Below, one piece after another: positions 57,763-64,000 of a DNA stretch of 64,000 nt. The translations under genes and the position numbers were made by a program. Each line of letters starts with the position of its first letter. Within the stretch, counting starts at the first letter, position 1. The notes beneath the pieces are model-generated. The model was given only the letters and a program-made list of their open reading frames with translations, was not told the origin of the DNA and did no database searches. Source of the DNA: Amphirosellinia nigrospora (taxonomy: Eukaryota > Ascomycota > Sordariomycetes > Xylariales > Xylariaceae); assembly GCA_004123355.1 (NCBI GenBank), contig SCHM01000002.1:9955569-10019568 (forward strand), read 5' to 3'.

Positions 57763-59125
57763 GTTATTTATTTTGATCCCTTTTTATATTTGTTTGTTTT
57801 GCCTCTTTTTCTTTTTCCTGGGTTTTGGTGTTTGGCTTGTGTTGCTCTGCTTGTTCACATATGGTGTGGTTGTCTCAGCTGTAGTGCACCAATGGCAACA
57901 ACTTAGAAACTTATTAAAAAAGGGCTTAATAGTGAACCGGAACATCATATTCATTGGACAAATGTTCAATTAAAGCATCACAACAAGGCCGTATAGTCAC
58001 ACAAAGCAATGAGCCCATCGACTGCTGATTTCTTTTCATTGGTTTTTTCCTTAAATTTCTAAGAATGTAGCTGTGTTTAGGAATGCAAACATAAAATCAA
58101 GTAAATCTACGATCAAAATAGGGAGTTATGAAAGATATGGCATGGCCATTAGTATTCACACAAATGAATTAGAAAAGAAGGGAGTTGTAGTACAACCACC
58201 TATTAATTAAAAGGTGTGTTAAGTATAGATTCATGCTAGATTACCTCAGAACCCCAACTTGAGACATCTCAATCCATAAAGTAATTCTGCTGTCGAGTCC
58301 CCAAAAGACAGCAATTTCCTTGTTGAAACTTGACTAATTTTCAAGATGGGTTCCTATTGCATAATCGGACCTTATACAAGCAAGCCAATGGTTCAGATCT
58401 TCGCCTCAGTTTTTTTTTTTTGGCTCGGAGTCGACCTCCGAAACGAGCCACCGATTACATTGTCCCCTTCAGGTATGTGGGACTTTCAACTATGTAACCC
58501 ACCATAAGACCTTGGCTTACAACCAAGTCTTGGGCAAAACCCTTTTATTTAAATGCGTTAAATAGCCTCATTGCATGAACATTTAGGACTGTCACTAAGT
58601 TGGCGAGCACTAATCCGAGGATCCTAAACATTCCTTATGCTGCGTCTAAAACACAAGTACTAATTAGGTTATGTTAAATGCGAACTTCTATGGCAGTATA
58701 ACTACCAAATTTCTAGTCATTAACAAGGATATGATAGTCACTCAAGGAAAATTGTCAAGATCTGAAGAATAGAGACTTCCATAGCACCCTAGAAATCTAC
58801 TACGAGCTACTTCTACGTATGTCGTGTACACAGACAAAATTCTGTTTCATATCCCGACGTGCCCATTGATTTTGCGAAACTCCTAGCTCTCCCTTAACCA
58901 TACTCCTACAAGTGTCCTCATGTGCATCATTTAAACTCGTTAGAGAGAGCACGGACCCACCAACCCAAACCCAGCCAAAACAAAAAAGCAAGCAAAGCAA
59001 AAAAAAGTAGATGAACAAGGTACGTTGACATCATTGCTCATGTTCATGAGAGTACAAGTCGTGGCATCATCCGATTTTGATACCTCAAATGGTACGTGTT
59101 GACCAAGCTATCCCTCGTGGGCCAT
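57763..59125. other. Intergenic, AT-rich
   Basis: No gene. It contains a 12-base T run followed directly by a GC-rich hairpin (58410-58450). The rest is low-complexity AT-rich sequence. Confidence 0.5.
58410..58450 (-). repeat. A-tailed hairpin (minus-strand view)
   Basis: Twelve T at 58410-58421 abut TGGCTCGGAG...AAACGAGCCA, ending at 58450. TGGCTCG and CGAGCCA are exact complements, and an inner CGGAG/CTCCG can pair alternatively. Read on the minus strand it is a structured GC-rich element ending in a 12-base A tail, in an AT-rich surround. Confidence 0.6.
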
Positions 59126-62100
59126 CTACAGCTCCTCATGCGGCCTGTACCGATAGCAAAAGACGTCTTCGGGCGCGTGGCCGGGTTCGAAGAGGTGGTC
59201 ACGGTATGACGAAGCGGTAGTGCCAGCATTGCCAGCGTGTCCGTTGCTAACAACTCCGGTGCTGTGACCACCGTTGCGGTGGTTGGATCCGACACCGCTA
59301 GGTGAAGCGGTAATTGTGCTAAAACCACTGGCGGGATCACCTCTGGTCGTCCAGGTCATGCCACTGCTGCCCGTGTGTGCCCAGCCACTATGACTTCCCG
59401 ACGCACTACTTGGATGGCCGCTGGGCGAACCCCAATGACTACTGCCTGGCATGCCGGTGTGGCCGCCAGTCGGTACAGAGCTGATTCCACTCCAGCTGCT
59501 AGTTGCACCACTCCAGCTGCCAGTTGCACTACTCCAGGGATGGCTGGAATGACCACTAGTATGCGTGCCAGTATTACCTCCAGTAGGCGTGCTTGTGTTA
59601 CTGCCGGTTGGTGTGCCATTCCCTCCGGTAGTTGTTCCGGTGCCTCTGGTCGTTGTGCCTGTACCTCCTGTAGTAGTTGTTGTACCAGTGCCTCTGTAGT
59701 AGTTGTTGTACCGGTGCCTGCTGTATTTGTAGTAGTTGTACCGGTACCTCTGGTCGTTGTGCCAGTACCTCCTGTAGTAGTTGTGCCTGGATCGCCTCCA
59801 TTAGTTGTAGTTGTGCCAGTACCTCCTGTAGTATTTGTTGTACCAGTGCCTCTTGTAGTTGTTGTTCCAGTACCTCCTGTAGTAGTAGTTGTGCCAGGAT
59901 CGCCTCCATTAGTTGTAGTTGTGCCAGTACCTCCTGTAGTAGTTGTTGTGCCGGTGCCTCTTGTAGTAGTTGTTGTGCCAGGATCGCCTCCATTAGTCGT
60001 AGTTGTGCCGGGATCGCCTCCATTAGTCGTAGTTGTGCCGGGATCGCCTCCATTAGTCGTAGTTGTGCCGGGATCGCCTCCGTTAGTCGTAGTTGTACCG
60101 GTGCCTCTTGTAGTTGTTGTGCCAGCACCTCCTGTTGTGGTAGGAATGGTAGTAGGAATAGTAGTGCGAGTGGTAGTGGAGGTAGTACTGGGGCTAGTCG
60201 TGGAGTGGTAACAGGAGTAGTAGGAGAGGTCACAGGAGTTGTAGTAGGGTAGTAATAGGAGTAGTGGGGGTGGTAGCAGGAGTGGTCGTGGGAGTAACGG
60301 GAGTAGTAGTGGTGGTAACAGGAGTTGTCGTGGGGGTAGTTACAGGAGTAGTAACAGGAGTGGTTGTGGAAGTAGTCACAGGAGTAGTAACAGGAGTGGT
60401 CGTGGGAGTGGTAACAGGGGTAGTCGTGGGAGTAGTCACAGGAGTTGTTGTGGGAGTCGTCGTGGGAGTCGTCACAGGAGTTGTCGTGGGAGTAGTCGTG
60501 GGAGTCGTCACAGGAGTTGTCGTGGGAGTAGTCGTGGGAGTCGTCACAGGAGTAGTAGTGGGAGTAGTAACAGGAGTAGTAGTAGTTGTGGTTGTTGTAG
60601 GAGTAGTTGCGGGAGTGGTCGTGGGAGTGGTAACAGGAGTAGTAGTAGTTGTAGTTGTCGTAGTCGTTGTCGTAGGAGTAGTTGCAGGAGTGGTCGTGGG
60701 AGTGGTAACGGGAGTAGTAGTAGTTGTAGTTGTTGTCGTCGTAGTGCCGCCTCCACCACCTATTCACAGTGTTAGTATTGTGAACCAGCATCCGGGGCTC
60801 ATGTGATCTCCAACTCGTTAGGCATTTTACGCCAGACGCTTCACGACACAATGCCCACCAGAAAACCGCGCAAACTATCTGGAACAAGGAGTTTCAACTT
60901 ACCACCAGTGCAAGTATACCTGATAGTAGCAGACCAGGATGAGGTGTACGTTATAGCCCACTGGTTGGGTGTGATGTTAGACTTAGCATAAACGAGCGGT
61001 CCTCTCGCCACCGCAATTTTGGGCGGCAGACCCTGTGCACGGTTGATTGCACAACTCCATCGCGGGAGCCGGGTTAGCGCCAGCTTGGATCTCGTCTCCG
61101 CACGCGCATGTGGTTTGTGGCGAGCCCCAGACAGCAGCAAAATTGTGACCGGCTTGGTCACAGAAACCAACGCATTTATCAACATTGAGTGAGTTGTCTG
61201 AGAGAGTATAATTGAAGACTTCAGTGAACATTGTCGACTGTTGTGTTTGACCAGCAGCCGTAATTGACGAAGGCATTAGCGGATGGGATGGCAGTGGCAA
61301 TGAAGCTTGCTGAAGCTGACATGGTCTTAGACGCGTAGCTTACAACAGGCGAAGAGGCGCGGCCTAAGATGCTTTGCGGCGTCGGAAGCAGTTGTATCCG
61401 TCGGGCTGGGGGTTTTCAGTATCAGGATTTTCGACACCAGGAATGATGGGGATGAAGCATCCCATCAGGTTGGGGTTCGCATAGACTGGGAATGGCCCTC
61501 TCCCTTACCACAGCAATCGTGTCCGTCACATGCACTATTCTAAGGATTAATAAGGGCTTTGGAGCAATCAGTAGTTCAGGAATAGATATCTTACGCTGTA
61601 TCGGTGGAATTCGAGCATTTAATAGTACATTGGTCGACGGTATCGGCGGCGGCCTGCGCGGACCTTTTGTTGAATTCCGAACCGCAGTTGCACTTGATAT
61701 CTCTATACGATTGTATTAGTATAACTATTCATCGAAAAGGCGCTAGAATGTCGGTATACACACCCGGAGGTACTGGTGCTCTCCATGTAGACATAAGGCA
61801 TTCCCAGATCCGCGCAGTAATTGAAGCACGAGTCGGTACTTTGTGCGTTCACGGTGGTTATACCCTCGTTGGCAGAAGGGAATCTACCTTTCTTGAAGCA
61901 TCCAAGGGGTCCATAACCTTGAGCAAGTTGCGATGGCGCGGCTAAGGTCCTCTCGTCCGGAAATGAAGGGTCAACAAAAATACGAGCACCCTGATTAGAA
62001 CCGCAGTTCTCACGCAGGTCACCACCGCAATTAGGGTATGGACCGTTCGTCCCATTGAGACATAGAGCATCAGAGTTTGGGTCAATGGCGCTTTGAAGGC

Positions 62101-62487
62101 GAGCACCAGCCGTTCCGTCTATGTTATTGTAATCCAGGTGTTTCCACAATGGCAACCCTTATCCCAGAGAGCAGAGAATTTGAAGCCAGATGATCGACAA
62201 AACTCAGCACAAAAATACGGGGTACCGGTCATGTTGACAAAATCTCCAGTGTTGTAATTGATAGAGCTTCTCGAGTCGTCCTGATTAATTATGTCGGGGG
62301 TCCATTGGAAGGGCTGAAAGGCAAACGGCGCTGAATTTGTCGCTGCACATCCCAAATATTGATAGTTATACTGGGAACCGCATGTTGCACGAGAGTCCTG
62401 GTAGTAGAAACCTTGAGCATTTGCCCCTGGACCCAAGGCGACTAATGAGGCGAGGGCCGTAGCCCAAGCCCGCGCCGACAACACCAT
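59126..62487 (-). CDS. Secreted WSC-domain protein with T/P-rich stalk, frame-broken
   Basis: Cell-surface or secreted carbohydrate-binding type protein. A signal peptide (MVLSARAWATALASLVALGPGANA) precedes three WSC-like modules. The first has YQYLGCAATN, FCAEFCRSSGFKFSALWDKGCHCG. The second has GPLGCFKKGRFPS, SCFNYCADLGMPYVYME and, across the intron 61773-61701, IKCNCGSEF with QCTIKCSNSTD. The third has VNYGCWSNTT, KCVGFCDQAGHNFAAVWGS, CACGDEIQAG and CNQPCTGSAAQNCGG. After WAITYTSSWSATIRYTCTGG and an intron (60902-60760) comes a long Thr/Pro stalk (TTPVTTPTTTP units, about 60750-60150). Then come GGDPGTTTT-type repeats and a Ser/Gly-rich tail to TAG 59126-59128. Coding sense loses single bases at short runs near 62145, 61460, 61350, 61220 and 61030, and within the repeats. 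I see no hydrophobic GPI signal at the C-terminus. Confidence 0.82.
59975..60094. repeat. 30-bp minisatellite, four copies
   Basis: Four head-to-tail 30-base units start at 59975, 60005, 60035 and 60065, differing by one or two bases. On the minus strand each encodes a 10-residue unit of TTTNGGDPGT type inside the WSC protein. Related single copies lie at about 59787 and 59890. Confidence 0.9.
60150..60750. repeat. Thr/Pro-coding low-complexity repeat
   Basis: A dense array of GTAGT/GTGGG/CAGGAGT-type triplets. On the minus strand these encode TTP, VTTP and TTTP units forming a mucin-like stalk. The same DNA yields long open frames in other frames and on the plus strand only because stops are rare in it. 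Confidence 0.85.
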
Positions 62488-63226
62488 ATCGACAAGTTTC
62501 CCCTTAGAAACTAGGACGATGAATTGATTGATTTCAGCAAGAGGGAGGTCTGCTGTGGAGTGCAGTAAAGAAAGAACAGGTTGAAGGTAATGAGCGAGAT
62601 GGCGAGGGTGATGATGGAGATTGACACCAAAACTCTACTGACAGACTGCGAAATACTTGATATTTGAAGCACGAAGTCTGCTCGCACGTAGGGATATCCC
62701 ACCGCGAATATGCTACTCGGCCAATACCCTGATGACCAGGATGAAATGTCTTAAGGTGGAATGCTTCGGGAAATGGCCGAAAAAGTAACGATTTTATTAC
62801 CTACTAATGACATTCCCTCGCCTTGTTCTGATCCATTATCAAATAGTATTTATGAGCTGCACGATATTTTGATCCAAATTTGAAGGGGCAGTCCACCTTT
62901 GGAATGGGGGCGGGGATTTCATGTTCTACTCAACATCCGTGGCGAGATAGTAGTTCCTGATCAGGGCTGGCGGTCGTTCCTAGTTTTTTCCAAGTATGAT
63001 CTCCCTTGCTAGTGTCGGAGACGTAATGAGTACGTGGAGGACAACCTGTCGAAATGCTGGCCGAGGGACATTGCTATCTCACCAAGTTCCTAGTGCCGAA
63101 ACCATGTCTTAGTACCATCACAGTTTTGACTCGGTAGTTTCATGGTTTTGTTGTAATAGTGTAGTCGAACAAAGCAATCATGTTCTGGACTAATACCTAA
63201 CTCCTGCTGTATGCTCTACATGCCTC
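62488..63226. other. Intergenic, promoter of the WSC gene
   Basis: Upstream of the WSC signal peptide and downstream of the truncated minus-strand gene. No exon seen. Confidence 0.5.
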
Positions 63227-64000
63227 TCAACTCTCAAACTCTACGATCCTTTGCGTCGCATCATTGGCCGTGTCCACCTGCCTTTGCTCATTATCGGTGT
63301 CAAGCCGAGACTGGGTAGCACTATGGATTTCTTTTGAGGCCCCAGCGTCCGCGTCCGCACCATCTAATAAGTCCCTATCAGAAGAGCGCACGCTTCTTCT
63401 CTCCGCGTCTCCACTGTAAGCACCTGAGGATTTGATAGGACCTTGAAGATCTTCTTCGTCTTCGTCATCTTCGTCTCTCTGCCCTGGCAACGCATTCTTT
63501 TCTAATTCGCGTTGTGCTTCTTCCATCCGTCGACGTACTTCAGCCGCAACACGGGAGGCATCTGTTACTATGTTGTCAAGCACTCCCCGCAATCCGCGGC
63601 CAGCCCCGGCCAGCCCCGGTTGCGTGCCTGACGGAGACACAATAGCCGGGCGATTGAAATTCAAGCTAGAGAAAGTCGTGAGGGAGGAGGACTGATTGGT
63701 AGCACTAGGCAACCCATCAGCAATATGTAATGAGGTAGGAAAAGAGGATTCGAAGAATTGTTCGAGTAGTTCATCTGCTAGAACTACCATGCGGAATGTA
63801 GGCAATGTAATATGCAAAGGATTAGAGGGGTCCAGTGCAACATTCGCCTTTTCTGACTGGGCTTTTGACACAGTCCTTTTAGTAATATCCTCGACTAGTG
63901 GTTTGCCTATCGCTGGGGGTATGGACCCTAGATCAACCTTCTTCTTGTCTGCGGTATTTGGTTGAGTGGAATTGCCGTTAAAAGCCAAAAGGTCTTCTTC
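63227..64000 (-). CDS. C-terminal part of a gene cut by the window edge, unknown
   Basis: The frame is open from the window end (EEDLLAFNGNST...) to TGA at 63227-63229, about 257 residues. It carries PLHITLPTFRMVVLADELLEQFF, a Ser/Thr-rich region, GLRGVLDNIVTDASRVAAEV followed by a charged helix RRRMEEAQRELEKN, then an acidic segment DEDDEDEEDLQ and a polar tail. The motifs remind me of C-terminal tails of fungal RabGAP/TBC-type proteins, but the catalytic part would lie beyond 64000, so I do not assign it. No frame break is seen in this part. Confidence 0.65.
   Translation of the reverse strand, partial: EEDLLAFNGNSTQPNTADKKKVDLGSIPPAIGKPLVEDITKRTVSKAQSEKANVALDPSNPLHITLPTFRMVVLADELLEQFFESSFPTSLHIADGLPSATNQSSSLTTFSSLNFNRPAIVSPSGTQPGLAGAGRGLRGVLDNIVTDASRVAAEVRRRMEEAQRELEKNALPGQRDEDDEDEEDLQGPIKSSGAYSGDAERRSVRSSDRDLLDGADADAGASKEIHSATQSRLDTDNEQRQVDTANDATQRIVEFES

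Noticed and set aside
59375-60211. 278-codon plus-strand frame rich in Val/Pro
   Set aside because: It is the complement of the Thr/Pro and GGDPG repeat of the WSC gene, where stops are rare on both strands; no independent coding signal.
60264-60806. 180-codon plus-strand frame of GVV repeats
   Set aside because: Mirror image of the TTP repeat of the WSC stalk.
1-64000. Programmed ribosomal frameshifting as a common mechanism
   Set aside because: Breaks occur at many unrelated short runs, several per gene, without slippery heptamers or downstream structures; missing bases fit better.
1-64000. Secondary-metabolite cluster, CRISPR array or mobile element
   Set aside because: No polyketide or peptide synthase, no spaced direct repeats of array type, and no transposase or reverse-transcriptase motif found.

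Overview
The window reads as nuclear DNA of a filamentous ascomycete (Pezizomycotina, probably Sordariomycetes; the class is an inference). Evidence: many short GT-AG introns of about 50-320 bases inside conserved fungal proteins, long intergenic gaps, a tRNA-Leu with a 37/38 intron, and fungal families such as Pal1, WSC, FAS1, YDG-SRA, CysA-type acyltransferase and an MFS multidrug-type carrier. I see no CRISPR array, no bacterial operon, no intact transposon and no recognisable virus-derived element.

Layout. 1-2000: no gene. 2001-6616: MFS transporter, RraA/HMG-aldolase-like protein and a Dabb (stress-responsive A/B barrel) protein, possibly a small catabolic group. 7517-8222: Yae1 (Fe-S cluster delivery adaptor). 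9122-10242: unknown membrane protein. 10243-14604: gene-poor. 14605-16580: Pal1 (endocytosis/morphology). 17474-19581: Rad51-like protein with a lost Walker A. 20148-21719: secreted two-FAS1 protein. 22775-24176: soluble relative of CorA-like fungal proteins. 26709-27800 (minus) and 28417-29996 (plus): a conserved unknown and a mitochondrial CysA-type serine/homoserine O-acetyltransferase, sharing a 616-bp divergent promoter with a striking factor-site array. 30999-32380: YDG-SRA protein. 33560-34652: atypical SDR. 35294-35689: small double-CxxC protein. 35690-41419: gene desert. 41420-44000: phosphoinositide phospholipase C. 45792-46242: small cupin. 49113-49817: spliced orphan with a C-terminal membrane segment. 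53375-56793: large, mostly disordered protein with an N-myristoylation start. 57665-57762: tRNA-Leu(AAG). 59126-62487: secreted WSC protein with a T/P-rich stalk. 63227-64000: 3' end of a gene cut by the window edge.

The dominant odd signal is technical or evolutionary. Nearly every long gene is clearly conserved but drops out of frame at short runs of one base, always as if one base were missing. Exon lengths modulo 3 agree with the counted losses in nine genes. Shorter genes (RraA, cupin, SDR, the 49113 gene) are intact. Under-called homopolymers in the assembly explain this better than mass pseudogenisation or programmed frameshifting. The CDS spans given here are therefore gene extents (first codon to stop, introns included), not single open frames.
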